DNA of 64,000 nt from Gaiellasilicea sp963784895 (GCA_963784895.1 CAWATM010000013.1:94500-158499); one strand, 5' to 3'; positions 8,727 to 20,041 are shown, counted from the first letter of the stretch. Notes: generated by a model from the sequence alone, not told the origin. Made by a program: numbers and translations.

Positions 8727-11413
8727 ACGCGCTCCAGGCGCACGGCCGAGACCTTGTACTCCGGCGTTCCGATCAGCGGGTCGCCGACGTCGTGCGTGAG
8801 CCAGTTCACGCGCGCCTCGGCGAAGTGGAGCGCCATCCAGACGAGACCGGGATAGACCCGGTCGGAGAGCTGCGCGCGGGCGGTGAGATCGCCCCGCCGC
8901 GAAACGAGCCGAACCCACTCTCCCTCCGTGACGCCGAGCGCGGACGCGTCCTCGGCCGCGATCTCGAAGAACGGATCCACCTGCTTGTCCGTGATCCCGT
9001 CCTCCCGCATCGTCATCGTCGCCGAGTTGTAGTGGTAGAGCGTCCGGCCGGTGGAGAGGACGAACGGATACTCCGAGTCCGGCTCCTCGATCGGCGGCTG
9101 GTACTCGACGGGATGGAACTTGCCCTTCCCGGAGGGGAGTGACGGATGGCCCTCGTGCAGGAACGTCGTCCCCGGGTGATCCTCGGTCGGGCAGGGCCAT
9201 TGCATCCCGTGCGCCTCGAGCCGCGGATAGCGGATGCCGGACCAGTTCGGCGAGAGGTCGGCGAGCTCGTTCCAGACCGATTCGGCGTCGGGATACTCCG
9301 GCCAGTCGCAGCCGAGCGCGCGTGCAAGCGCGATCACGATCTCGCGGTCTCCCCGGGCATTGCCCGGCAGCGGCACGGCGGCGCGGACGCGGTTGATCCT
9401 GCGCTCCGTATTCGTGAAGGTGCCGTCCTTCTCGGCGAAGCTCGACGCGGGGAGGACGACGTCCGCGTGCTTGCGTGACGTCTCGTTGAGGAAGAGATCC
9501 TGCGCGACGAGGAACTCGAGCTGCTGCAGCCCCTCCTCGACGTGGTGGGCGTTGGGCTCCGTTTGTGCCGGGTTCTCGCCGACGAGGTAGAGCGCCTTGA
9601 TCCGGCCGTCGTGGAGCCCGGACATGATCTGGTCGAGCCGGTAGCCGGCGCGTTCGGGGAGGTCGACGCCCCACGCGGCGGCGAACTTCTCGCGCACGTC
9701 CGGGTCGTCCCAGGGTTGGTAGCCGGGGAAGTAGTGCGGGTTCGCGCCGGAGTCGTTCAGGCCCTGGACGTTGTTCTGGCCGCGGAGCGCGTTCAGCCCG
9801 GTCGACTCGTAGCCGAGATGGCCGGTCATCAGGACGAGGTTCGCGAGCGACCAGATGTTGTCGACGCCGCAGGCGTGCTCGGTGATCCCGAGCGTGTAGA
9901 AGATCGCGGCGTGCCGCTCGGTCGCGTACTCCCGTGCGGTGGCTCGAATGGCCTCGGCCGGCACGCCCGTCACCCGTTCCGCGTCCTCGGGGGTGTAACG
10001 GGAGACGACTTCGCGAACGGCTTCGAAGTCCTCGCAGTTGGCCGCGATGTAGTCGTCGTCCTGGAGCCCCTCCGCGAGGATCACGTGCATGATCGCGTTC
10101 AGGAGCCAGACGTCAGAGCCGGGGCGCAGCTGCAGGTGCCGCTTCGCGAGCTTGGTCAGCCAGATCGCGCGCGGGTCGGCGACGACGAGCGTGGCGCCGT
10201 TGCGCACAGCCTTCTTGATCCGCAGCGCCAGGACCGGGTGGGCCTCGGTCGTGTTCGAGCCGATCACGAACAGGAAGCGGGCGTTCTCGATCTCCGGGAT
10301 CGAGTTGGTGGAAGCGCCTCTGCCGAACGACCTGACCAGGCCGTAGAGGGTCGGAGCGTGTCAGGTGGCCTCGCATGAGTGGACGGAATGGGTCTGCAGT
10401 CCCGTCCGGGCGAGCTTCTGGATCAGATAGTTCTCCTCGTTGGTCAGTCGGGCCGAGCTGAGCACGCCGACGTGCTGAGGCGAATGGCGCTCCATCACCC
10501 CCTTGAGCCCGTCGGCCGCCGCCTGGAGCGCCTCGTCCCACGAGGCGGCGTGGAGCTCGCCGTCCTCACCGCGGATCAGCGGCTCGGTCAGGCGGTCGGG
10601 ATGGTGGACGAAGTTGAAGGCGAAGCGGCCCTTGACGCAGAGGTTGCCCTCGTTCGAGACGTACTCCGGCTTCGACGTCACCTTGACGATTCGCTTCGTC
10701 TCGGGATCGACGTTGAGGTCGAGCTGGCAACCGACGCCGCAGAAGGTGCAGGTCGTCTTCACCTGCTCGAGCGCCCGCTCCTCGACTTCGGCCCCCTCGA
10801 GGAACTTCTCGTAGATGGCGCCCGTCGGGCAGGTCGAGAGACAGCCGCCGCAGAGCTCGCACTCGGTGTCGAGCCAGCTCTTGCCCCACGTCGGCACGAT
10901 CCGCGCCTCCGGCCCGCGGCCCTCCAGCGAGAGCGCCGAGCACTGCATCACCTCCTGCGTGTACCGGACGCAGCGGTTGCAGAGGATGCACGTGTCGGGC
11001 TCGTAGCCCATCAGCCGGTTGCGGTCGTCGTACGGCTCGCGCTTCGCGTCGGGGAGCAGGAACGGAGCCGCGGCGTCGAGCTCTGCGGCGAGATCGGTGA
11101 GCTCGTTCGGCCTGCCGCCCGGATCGGCGTTCAGGTGCTCTGCGAGCAGCATTTCGGTGAGCGTTTTCCGCAGCTGCGGCACGTTGGAGTTCGTGGAGAC
11201 GACCATTCCTTCGCCGACGCGGGTCGCGCACGCCGGTAGCGGCCGCGGTGAGCCCTCGACGCCGACCACGCACATCCGGCAGCCGCCGTAGGGCTCGAGC
11301 TTGTCGTCGTGGCAGAGGGTCGGGATGAAGACGCCGTTCCGTGCCGCGGCGTGCACGAGCAACTCGCCGTCGCCGGCGCTCGCCCGCTTCCCGTCGAGGG
11401 TGAACTCGATCAT
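8723..11413 (-). CDS. fdhA: Formate dehydrogenase catalytic subunit, selenocysteine-containing
   Basis: Oxidises formate to CO2 at a Mo/W-bis-MGD centre. Read through the TGA at 10361-10363 the protein is 896 residues; ignoring it gives two fragments (8723-10267 and 10361-11413) that are both obviously incomplete. The N-terminus holds a [2Fe-2S] domain (Cys34, 45, 48, 62). Ferredoxin-type clusters (CILCNRCVRY, CELCGGCLSTCP) and the CTFCGVGC cluster of the molybdopterin domain follow. The TGA is codon 351 in HSCEAT-U-HAPTLYGL, the position of Sec140 in E. coli FDH-H. A SECIS-like hairpin lies just downstream. The ATG overlaps the NuoEF-like stop (ATGA), so both subunits are coupled. Confidence 0.93.
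10317..10349 (-). promoter_or_regulatory. SECIS-like element of the formate dehydrogenase mRNA
   Basis: Read on the minus strand, 23 bases after the TGA lies a tetraloop GGUC closed by a five-pair stem (GGCCU with AGGUC, one G-U) at 10329-10342. An outer five-pair stem CCUCU/AGAGG (10345-10349 with 10317-10321) encloses it. A GG(U) apical loop at this spacing is what bacterial SelB recognises in E. coli fdhF. The structure was drawn by eye and no folding energy was computed. Confidence 0.75.
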
Positions 11414-12849
11414 GCGGTCATCTTCTCGAACAGCTCCGGCCAGTGCCGAAGGGCCGTCCGGACCGGGATCGGCGCCGCCTGGCCGAGCCCGCAGATCGAC
11501 GTCAGCGTCATCGCCTCGAGCCATTCGTCCAGCGTCGCGGGCGTCATCGTCCGTTCCCCCTCGAGCACCGCGTGCAAGGCCCTGTTGCCGATCCGGCACG
11601 GCGTGCACTTCTGGCACGACTCCTCGGCGAAGAACCGCATCGTCTCGGCGAGCAGCCGCCGCGGCGAGTAGCCGGCGGGGAAGACCTGGACCGCCGCGGA
11701 GCCGACGCCGCAGCCCCACTCGGCCAGCGCCTCCCGCGTCAGCGGCGTGTCGAGGGCGTGCGGCGGCAGGATCCCGCTCGCCGCACCGCCGGGAACGATC
11801 GCGCCCGGCTCGGCCGTGAGTCCGCCCGCGTACCCGTCGATCAGCTGTCGGAGCGTGATGTCGAGCGGAGCCTGGTAGCAGCCCGGCCTCGCGACTGCGC
11901 CCGAGACCGACCAGAGGCGCGCCGGCTCCCAGGCGCCGCGCAGGATCAGCGCGACATGAGCCAGCGTCTCGACGTTGTTGATCAGCGTCGGTCGGCCGAG
12001 GTAGCCGGACTGCGCCGGGAAGGGCGGCCGCAGCCGCGGCATCCCGCGCCGGCCCTCCATCGACTCGAGCAGCGCGGTCTCCTCGCCGCAGATGTATGCG
12101 CCGGCCCCGATCACGAGCTCAACCGGGAGACCGCGCGCGGCGATGGCCGCCTGCAAGACGGCCCGCGACGTGGCGTACTCCTCTCGCAGGTAGATGTAGG
12201 CCTCGTCCGTCTCGCAGAAGCGCATCGCCGCCTCGAGCCCCTCGAGCAGGAGCTGCGGACGAAGCTCCATCACGTAGCGGTCCTTGATCGTCCCCGGCTC
12301 GCCCTCGTCTGCGTTGACGATGACGACGCGTGGCCCAGGCTCGCGCCGGACGGCGTCCCACTTGCGCCAAGCCGGGAAGCCCGCGCCGCCCATCCCGGTG
12401 AGGCCGGACGCCTCGAGCCGGTCGAGCACCTCATCCTGCGAGAGCGTCGGCGGCGCCTGGCGCTCGTCCGGCTCGAGCAGGAAGCCGTTCGTCGAGTGGG
12501 TGACGCCGCCGCGGACCTCGTCGCCGTCGAGCACGACCGGCGCCAGGTCGCAGTGGCCGAGGCACGGCACCTCGATCGCGTCGTCCGTGAGCAGCTCGCG
12601 CGAGCCGGCGCAGTCGCACACCGGGCCGGTGCAGACGCGGACGGCGCCGACCGGCACCTGGAGGAAGGAGTAGAAGGAGACGACCTCGTGAACGTCGCCG
12701 CGGCGCAGGTTCATCCGGTCGGCGAGCGCATCGGAGAGCTCGGGCGTGATCGGGCCGACGTCGCGTCGTACGCGGCCGAGATTGTCGAGCAGCCGCGTCC
12801 GCTCCGTCGGCAGCTCCTCGAGCAGCGTGGCAAGCCGGAGGACGTCCAC
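11410..12849 (-). CDS. NADH-oxidoreductase-type subunit, NuoE-NuoF fusion (FDH electron-transfer subunit)
   Basis: 479 residues from GTG. Residues about 1-130 are a NuoE-like thioredoxin fold binding [2Fe-2S] through CTGPVC and CLGHC. Residues about 150-479 are NuoF-like: a Gly-rich NAD site (GMGGAGFPAWRKW), an FMN site (NADEGEPGTIKDRY, GAGAYICGEETALLES) and the [4Fe-4S] motif ESCQKCTPCRIG with a later SICGLGQ. Such proteins pass electrons between NAD(H) and a partner. The partner here is the formate dehydrogenase subunit, whose ATG overlaps this stop. Together they predict a compact soluble NAD-dependent formate dehydrogenase. Confidence 0.93.
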   Translation of the reverse strand: MDVLRLATLLEELPTERTRLLDNLGRVRRDVGPITPELSDALADRMNLRRGDVHEVVSFYSFLQVPVGAVRVCTGPVCDCAGSRELLTDDAIEVPCLGHCDLAPVVLDGDEVRGGVTHSTNGFLLEPDERQAPPTLSQDEVLDRLEASGLTGMGGAGFPAWRKWDAVRREPGPRVVIVNADEGEPGTIKDRYVMELRPQLLLEGLEAAMRFCETDEAYIYLREEYATSRAVLQAAIAARGLPVELVIGAGAYICGEETALLESMEGRRGMPRLRPPFPAQSGYLGRPTLINNVETLAHVALILRGAWEPARLWSVSGAVARPGCYQAPLDITLRQLIDGYAGGLTAEPGAIVPGGAASGILPPHALDTPLTREALAEWGCGVGSAAVQVFPAGYSPRRLLAETMRFFAEESCQKCTPCRIGNRALHAVLEGERTMTPATLDEWLEAMTLTSICGLGQAAPIPVRTALRHWPELFEKMTA

Positions 12850-12872
12850 GAGCCGAGTCTAAAGCGGCGCTC

Positions 12873-12896
12873 GGTGTCGGACTCGTCTCTGACACC
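12873..12896. repeat. Imperfect palindrome between arfB and the NuoEF-like gene
   Basis: Arms GGTGTC and GACACC flank a 12-base centre. It lies in the 54-base gap after the arfB stop and could form a weak hairpin in either transcript. The arm sequence resembles short REP-like palindromes seen in other GC-rich genomes, but only one copy was found here, so the assignment is tentative. Confidence 0.35.
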
Positions 12897-12903
12897 CCCG
12901 GAC

Positions 12904-13314
12904 CTATTCGGAGGGGCGGCGCCGGAGCTGCTTGGCCGCCGAGCGGCGCTTCTTCGCTTCAAGCCGGCGCTCGCGGGACGCCTTCGTCGGCTTCGTCGCG
13001 ACCCGGCGCCGCTGCACCTTCAGCGCCACGCGCAGCTGCTCGGCGAGACGCTCGACGGCGAGCTCGCGGTTGCGCAAGCGGCTCCGCTCGTCCTGCGCGA
13101 TCGCCCGGAGCGTCGGTCCCGCCTTCGCGACGACCCGCCGCTTCTGCACGTCGGTCAACGCTGTCGACGCTTCGACGTCGAAGATCGCCTCGACCCGCGT
13201 CTCGGCAGTGTTCGCGTGCTGGCCGCCCGGACCGCTCGAGCGCGAGAAGCGGAGCTCGATCTCGGCGAGAGGCAGTAGGACTGAGCGTGTCACCCGGATA
13301 GCATCCCGCTCCAT
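12904..13314 (-). CDS. arfB: Alternative ribosome-rescue factor ArfB (YaeJ-type peptidyl-tRNA hydrolase)
   Basis: Releases nascent peptides from stalled ribosomes lacking a stop codon. The signature SRSSGPGGQHANTAETRVE contains the catalytic GGQ of class I release factors. The protein lacks the codon-recognition domains and ends in the basic tail (KKRRSAAKQLRRRPSE) that ArfB inserts into the mRNA channel. Length is about 136 residues from the ATG at 13314. Alternatives are ATG at 13323 or GTG at 13293; the last gives MTRSVLLPLAEIE, also a good N-terminus. The start overlaps the divergent HAD gene by two bases, so the two genes must share promoter space. Confidence 0.9.
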   Translation of the reverse strand: MERDAIRVTRSVLLPLAEIELRFSRSSGPGGQHANTAETRVEAIFDVEASTALTDVQKRRVVAKAGPTLRAIAQDERSRLRNRELAVERLAEQLRVALKVQRRRVATKPTKASRERRLEAKKRRSAAKQLRRRPSE

Positions 13315-14089
13315 GGCCGCCATTCTGCTGGACGTCGACGGCGTCCTTCACGTTTCGGGCGAGCCGATCCCGGGTGCCGTGGAGGCGATCGCCCGCCTGC
13401 GCGCGGACGGGCACCGGCTCCGCTTCGTCACCAACAACTCGACCCGCACGACGAACGCGTTGGTCGAAGAGCTGCGGGCTCTCGGTCTCGAGCTCGACGT
13501 CGACGAGCTGCAGACCCCGACGACCGCCGCCGCGCAGCAGCTCGGCGGCCGCCGCGTCTACGCGCTCGTAATGCCCGCGATCGTTCCCGACCTCGACGGA
13601 GTCGAGCTCGTAGGCGAAGGAGCGCACGCCGTACTCGTCGGCGGCTGCGACGAGACGATCGAGCCGAATCAGGTCTTCAGCCACATGAATCTCGCCCGCG
13701 CGTTCTCGGAGATCCGGGCCGGCGCCGATCTCTACGCAATGCACAAGAACCCGTGGTGGCAGACGTCGCGCGGGCCGATGCTCGACGGCGGTGCCTACGT
13801 CGCGGCGCTCGAGTACGCGACCGGCGTCGAGGCGACGCTGATCGGGAAGCCTGCCGCGTCGTGCTTCGCTGCCGCCCTCGCCGCGCTCGATGCCGAGCCG
13901 GAACTGACCTGGCTGGTCACCGACGACCTCGAGCAGGACGTGCGCGGCGCACAACTCTTCGGGATGAAGACGCTGCTGCTGCGCACCGGCAAGTTCCGCC
14001 CCGACGCGCTCGAGCGGTCGTCCGTCGTGCCCGACGCCGTCCTGAGCTCGATCGCGCAGGTCCCGGGGTGGATCGACCGCTCGCTGTGA
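13313..14089 (+). CDS. HAD superfamily phosphatase, subfamily IIA (NagD-like)
   Basis: 258 residues. HAD motif I is LLDVDGVLHV with the nucleophile Asp near residue 7. Motif II is VTNNSTR, a lysine lies in IGKPAASCF, and the acidic motif IV is VTDDLEQDVRGAQ. The NagD-type cap sits between motifs II and III. Members dephosphorylate sugar phosphates, nucleotides or p-nitrophenyl phosphate; the natural substrate cannot be called. The 3' end overlaps acpS (GTGA), linking it to the acpS-nnr run. It could equally be a phosphoglycolate or glycerol-phosphate phosphatase. Confidence 0.85.
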   Translation: MAAILLDVDGVLHVSGEPIPGAVEAIARLRADGHRLRFVTNNSTRTTNALVEELRALGLELDVDELQTPTTAAAQQLGGRRVYALVMPAIVPDLDGVELVGEGAHAVLVGGCDETIEPNQVFSHMNLARAFSEIRAGADLYAMHKNPWWQTSRGPMLDGGAYVAALEYATGVEATLIGKPAASCFAAALAALDAEPELTWLVTDDLEQDVRGAQLFGMKTLLLRTGKFRPDALERSSVVPDAVLSSIAQVPGWIDRSL

Positions 14090-14454
14090 CCCGTGTCGGC
14101 GTCGATCTGATCGAGATCGACCGCGTCCGCCGCTCGCTCGAGCGCTACCAGGGCTTCCGGGACCGCTGCTTCACGCCGGCCGAGCAGGCTTACTGCGACT
14201 CGCGCAAGAACCCGGCCGAGAGCTACGCGGGCCGCTTCGCCGGCAAGGAGGCGGTCGGCAAGGCGCTCGGCTTCGGGGTCGCGCGGGCATTCGCGTGGAA
14301 GGACATCGAGATCGCCGGACGCCCGAAGCCGTCAGTGCGCCTCTCCGGCCGCGTCGCGGCGTGGGCCGAGCGGGTCGGGGCCGGTGCGATCGACCTCTCG
14401 ATGACGCACTCGCGCGAGCTTGCCTCCGCAGTCGCCGTCGTCACCGATGCTTGA
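14086..14454 (+). CDS. acpS: Holo-[acyl-carrier-protein] synthase
   Basis: Transfers 4'-phosphopantetheine from CoA to the serine of acyl carrier protein. 122 residues, the normal size. VGVDLIEIDRVRRSLE supplies the Mg-binding Asp and the family signature. FTPAEQAYC and RFAGKEAVGKALGFG form the second signature, and the C-terminal SMTHSRELASAVAV is also conserved. The GTG start overlaps the HAD stop; a second GTG six bases on is also possible. nnr starts eight bases before this gene ends, the common acpS-nnr-alr order of Gram-positive genomes. Confidence 0.95.
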   Translation: MTRVGVDLIEIDRVRRSLERYQGFRDRCFTPAEQAYCDSRKNPAESYAGRFAGKEAVGKALGFGVARAFAWKDIEIAGRPKPSVRLSGRVAAWAERVGAGAIDLSMTHSRELASAVAVVTDA

Positions 14455-15766
14455 GCCCCTCTACACGTCGGACGAAGCGCGCGCCGCGGAGCAAGGACAC
14501 GACGTCGCCGAGTTGATGGAGCGCGCCGGCGCGGCGGTCGCGCGCGAGGTCGCGCAGCGCTTTCCCGAGGCGCGGCGGATCGCGGTCGTCTGCGGTGGCG
14601 GCTCGAACGGCGGCGACGGGCGGATCGCAGCACGGATCCTGCACGAGCAGGGACGCGATGCGGTCGAGACGACGGCAGTCGAGCAGGCCGATGTGATCGT
14701 GGACGCGCTCTTCGGCACCGGCTTCCACGGCCGGCCGCGCGACGAGGCCGCAGCGACGATCGAGCGGATCAACGCCGCCGACGCGCCGGTCGTCTCCGTC
14801 GACGTGCCCTCGGGGGTTGATGCTTCCACCGGCGAGATCGCGGCCGGGGCGGTGCGAGCGCAGGCGACCGTGACCTTCCACGGCCGCAAGCTCGGGCTCA
14901 CGATCGCGCCCGGCCTCTTCCACGCCGGCGACGTCGTCGTCGCGGACATCGGGCTCGACGATGCCGCGACGGAGCACCGGCTCGTCACGTCCGCGATCCT
15001 GTCGCTCGTCCCGCGCAAGCGGGCGGAGGACAGCAAGTACAGCGCCGGCGCGGTGCTGGTGGTGGGCGGCGGGCACGGCCTGACCGGCGCGGCCTGTCTT
15101 GCGGCGGAGGCCGCGTTCCGCGCCGACGCCGGCTACGTCGCCGTGGCGGTGCCAGAGGCCTCGCTGGCGGTCGTCGAAGCGAAGCTGCTCGAGCCGGTCA
15201 AGCTGGCGTGGGCGGATGCCGGCCGGGCCGCCGAGAAGGCGAACGCGCTCGCAATCGGCCCCGGCCTCGGCCGCGACGCCGCTGCGCAGGAGCTTCGCGA
15301 CGAGCTCCTCGCCGAGGGCACCCCCGCGCTCGTGCTCGACGCCGACGCACTCCACGAGCTGGAGCCGGGGGATTGGGGGTCGCGGGCCGTGGTGACGCCG
15401 CACGCGGGCGAGCTCGGACAACTCCTCGGCGAGAGCTCGGCCTGGGTCGACGCCCACCGGCTCGAGGCGTCGCGGCGCTGTGCGCAGCGGTTCGGCTGCG
15501 TCTGCCTGCTCAAAGGGGCCGACACGATCGTCGCTGCGCCTGGCGACGGCGTGCTCGTCTCGCTCGCCGAGGCACCTGGGCTCGCGAGCGCCGGCACCGG
15601 CGACGTCCTGACGGGCATCCTCGCCGCGTTCCTCGCCAAAGGTCTGGAGCCGCGCCTCGCTGCGGCCGCCGCAGCGACGGCGCACGGCCTCGCCGCGCGG
15701 AGCCTGCCGCAGCGCGGCTTGATCGCGAGCGACATCGTTTCGGCGTTGCCCGGCGTGCTCGGCTAG
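14447..15766 (+). CDS. nnr: Bifunctional NAD(P)H-hydrate epimerase/dehydratase
   Basis: Repairs hydrated NAD(P)H. The N-terminal half (about 1-190) is the YjeF_N epimerase with CGGGSNGGDGRIAAR and VDVPSGVDASTG. The C-terminal half (about 200-439) is the ADP/ATP-dependent dehydratase with VVGGGHGLTGA, VTPHAGEL and the SAGTGDVLTGILAA site. The ATG at 14447 was chosen because its MLEPLYTSDEARAAEQ start matches the family; the longer frame overlaps acpS. It overlaps acpS by eight bases and is expected to be co-transcribed. Confidence 0.95.
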   Translation: MLEPLYTSDEARAAEQGHDVAELMERAGAAVAREVAQRFPEARRIAVVCGGGSNGGDGRIAARILHEQGRDAVETTAVEQADVIVDALFGTGFHGRPRDEAAATIERINAADAPVVSVDVPSGVDASTGEIAAGAVRAQATVTFHGRKLGLTIAPGLFHAGDVVVADIGLDDAATEHRLVTSAILSLVPRKRAEDSKYSAGAVLVVGGGHGLTGAACLAAEAAFRADAGYVAVAVPEASLAVVEAKLLEPVKLAWADAGRAAEKANALAIGPGLGRDAAAQELRDELLAEGTPALVLDADALHELEPGDWGSRAVVTPHAGELGQLLGESSAWVDAHRLEASRRCAQRFGCVCLLKGADTIVAAPGDGVLVSLAEAPGLASAGTGDVLTGILAAFLAKGLEPRLAAAAAATAHGLAARSLPQRGLIASDIVSALPGVLG

Positions 15767-15891
15767 TGCGTGACTCGCTCTCGCCCGAACGGGGTAGCTC
15801 GATCGACTTGACGTCTGCATCGGCGGCCCGGGAACGGACTGCTTCCACGCCACCTGCGAGACGCAGATCCAGTAGTCACTAGCATCGGCGC

Positions 15892-16911
15892 GTGGCCCGC
15901 TCCGACCTGATCGTCGACCTGGGCGCGATCCGCCGGAACGCCCGGACGCTGCTCGTCGCCCTCGACGGCGCCGAGCTCTGGGCCGTCGTCAAGGCCGACG
16001 GCTACGGCCACGGGGCCGTCGACGCGGGTGGGGTGGCGCTCGACGCTGGCGCTACCGCCCTGTGCGTCGCGACCGTCCCGGAAGGGCTAGCGCTGCGCGC
16101 GGCGCTCGGAGCGGCGCGGATCCTCGTCATGGGGCCGGCGACGAGCCGCGAGATCGCCGACGCCCGCGACGCCGGTCTCGAGCTCGTGATCGCCGACGGC
16201 GAGGTTCCGGAAGGAGTCCGCGTCCACCTGAAGCTCGACACAGGCATGGGTCGCTGGGGGCTGTCCGAGCTGCCGGCGCCGGGCCGCGAGGTCGTCGGCC
16301 TGATGAGCCACTTCGCCTCGGCCGACTCCGACGCCGGCTTCACGGAGCTGCAGATCGAGCGCTTCGGCGCCGCGACGGCCGCGTACGCGTCGCTGACGCG
16401 CCACATCTCGAACAGCGCCGGCGTCCTGCGCTACCCCACCGCCCGCTTCGATGCCGCCCGGTGCGGGATCGCGCTCTACGGGATCTCGCCGTTCGGTACC
16501 GATCCGGCCGAGGATGGGCTCGAACCGGCGCTCCGCTGGGAGTCGCAGCTCGCGCAGGTGCGGCAGGTGCAGCCGGGCGACTCGACCGGGTACGGCCGCC
16601 GCTGGATCGCGGCCGAGCCGACCTGGATCGGCATCGTCCCGGTCGGCTACGCCGACGGCTTCCGGCGCGACCTGACCGGCACGGAGGTCCGTGTCGCCGG
16701 CGAGCCGCGCCGCGTCATCGGGACGATCTCGATGGACGCCCTTGCAGTCGAGCTCGACCGCAAGCTCCCCGTCGGGGCTCCGGTGACGCTGCTCGGCCAC
16801 GGCGTCGCGGCCGAGGCGCACGCGCGAACGGCCGGCACGATCGGCTACGAAATCGTCACGGGCATCCGCAGCTCGCCCGAGCGGACGCGTCGCTCCGTCA
16901 TTGACGGTTGA
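15892..16911 (+). CDS. alr: Alanine racemase
   Basis: PLP enzyme making D-alanine for peptidoglycan. 339 residues, slightly short of the usual 360-380. The PLP lysine lies in AVVKADGYGHGA near residue 35. The substrate-side LKLDTGMGR follows, and the catalytic tyrosine region is YGRRWIA with GTISMD. The start is GTG after a 125-base gap (15767-15891) that holds no gene and only a weak TTGACG promoter-like hexamer. Its last codons overlap the -35 of the copper operon promoter. Confidence 0.95.
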   Translation: MARSDLIVDLGAIRRNARTLLVALDGAELWAVVKADGYGHGAVDAGGVALDAGATALCVATVPEGLALRAALGAARILVMGPATSREIADARDAGLELVIADGEVPEGVRVHLKLDTGMGRWGLSELPAPGREVVGLMSHFASADSDAGFTELQIERFGAATAAYASLTRHISNSAGVLRYPTARFDAARCGIALYGISPFGTDPAEDGLEPALRWESQLAQVRQVQPGDSTGYGRRWIAAEPTWIGIVPVGYADGFRRDLTGTEVRVAGEPRRVIGTISMDALAVELDRKLPVGAPVTLLGHGVAAEAHARTAGTIGYEIVTGIRSSPERTRRSVIDG

Positions 16912-16930
16912 TACCCCCTGGGGGTACCAT
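16901..16930 (+). promoter_or_regulatory. Copper-operon promoter with CsoR-type operator
   Basis: A perfect 15-base palindrome, TACCCCC-T-GGGGGTA, occupies 16912-16926. It matches the G-tract inverted repeats recognised by CsoR family copper sensors. It sits between a -35 TTGACG (16901-16906) and a -10 TACCAT (16925-16930), 18 bases apart. CsoR (20042-20329) is the last gene of the operon, so feedback repression relieved by Cu(I) is expected. The copZ ATG lies six bases after the -10, suggesting a leaderless transcript. Confidence 0.85.
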
Positions 16931-16936
16931 GCGGGC

Positions 16937-17134
16937 ATGGAGATCACCTACACGGTCAGCGGCATGAGCTGCGGCCACTGCAAGGCGGCAGTCGAGGACG
17001 AGGTCGGGCGCGTGCCCGGCGTCGCCTCCGTCAATGCCGACCTGGACACGAAGCTCGTGGTCGTGCGCGGGGACGGTCTTGAGGACGAGGCTCTGCGTGC
17101 GGCGATCGACGAGGCCGGCTACGAGGCAGCGTGA
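16937..17134 (+). CDS. copZ: Copper chaperone, heavy-metal-associated domain
   Basis: 65 residues, a single HMA fold. The Cu(I) site is GMSCGHC near residues 9-15, followed by the usual VEDEVGRVPGVASV and the terminal AIDEAGYEA. The ATG at 16937 was chosen; the upstream in-frame start lies before the operator and overlaps alr. It delivers Cu(I) to the P-type ATPase two genes on. Its stop overlaps the next GTG (GTGA). Confidence 0.93.
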   Translation: MEITYTVSGMSCGHCKAAVEDEVGRVPGVASVNADLDTKLVVVRGDGLEDEALRAAIDEAGYEAA

Positions 17135-17906
17135 CGAGAGTCGCGCTCTTCGTCGCCGGCCTCGCTGGCATCTTCCTGGCCGCGCTCGCGCTCGGCAGCG
17201 CGGCCGACGTCGACGAGCGCACGCTCGCCGACGACGCGCACGCCGCCGACGAAGGGCACGCGGAGGCGGCGGCGCCCGCCGGGCTCGCGCTCGCGCAGGA
17301 CGGCTATCGGCTCGTCCCGGAGCGCGACGCGCTCGTCTCCGGCCGTCCCGAGCGCTACGTGTTCAGGATTCTCGGCGCGAACGGCGCCGTGCTCCGTGAC
17401 TACGACGTCGAGCACGAGCGGCTGCTGCACCTGATCGTCGTCGGCCGCTCGCCGAACACCCACTTCCTGCACCTGCATCCGAGCCGGCGGCCGGACGGCG
17501 GCTGGACGGTGCCCGTGCGGCTACCGACGAACGGCTCCTACCGCGTCTTCGCCGACTTCACGACCGGCGGGGAGCGGCGGACGCTCGGCGTCGATCTCGC
17601 CGGTTACGGCGGGCCGGGCGTCGCGCCCGAGCAGCGCTCCCGGTACGACGTCGCGCTGCACGGGCACGGCGACCGGCTCGAGTTCCAGCCGACCTTCGGC
17701 GGCAACCCGGTGAAGCTGCAGCGCTACCTCGGCGCCGCCGGCCACCTGGTCGTGCTGCGCGACGGCGACCTCGCCTACATCCACGCGCACGCGGACGAGG
17801 ACGAGCTCGCCTTCGACGTTCCGTTCCCGAGCGAGGGGCGCTACCGGCTCTACCTCCAGTTCAAGGTCGGCGGCAAGGTGGAGACGACTTCGAAGGTGCT
17901 CGAGCG

Positions 17907-17910
<4 letters not shown>
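17131..17910 (+). CDS. Exported His-rich protein of the copper operon
   Basis: 259 residues. One N-terminal hydrophobic segment (about 3-24) acts as signal or anchor. Histidine clusters follow: a DAHAADEGHAE linker, HFLHLHP near residue 113 and YIHAHADEDE near residue 215. The body looks all-beta, with two similar halves ending in GSYRVFADFTTGG and GRYRLYLQFKVGG. No family was named with confidence. Position between copZ and copA with four-base overlaps on both sides argues for periplasmic or cell-surface copper handling. That role is inferred. Confidence 0.75.

Positions 17911-20041
<2,131 letters not shown>

Noticed and set aside
10361..10363. Treating the TGA as the natural end of a short FDH-like ferredoxin subunit
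   Set aside because: The upstream part contains only the beginning of the molybdopterin domain and the downstream part starts mid-domain, so neither is a complete protein.
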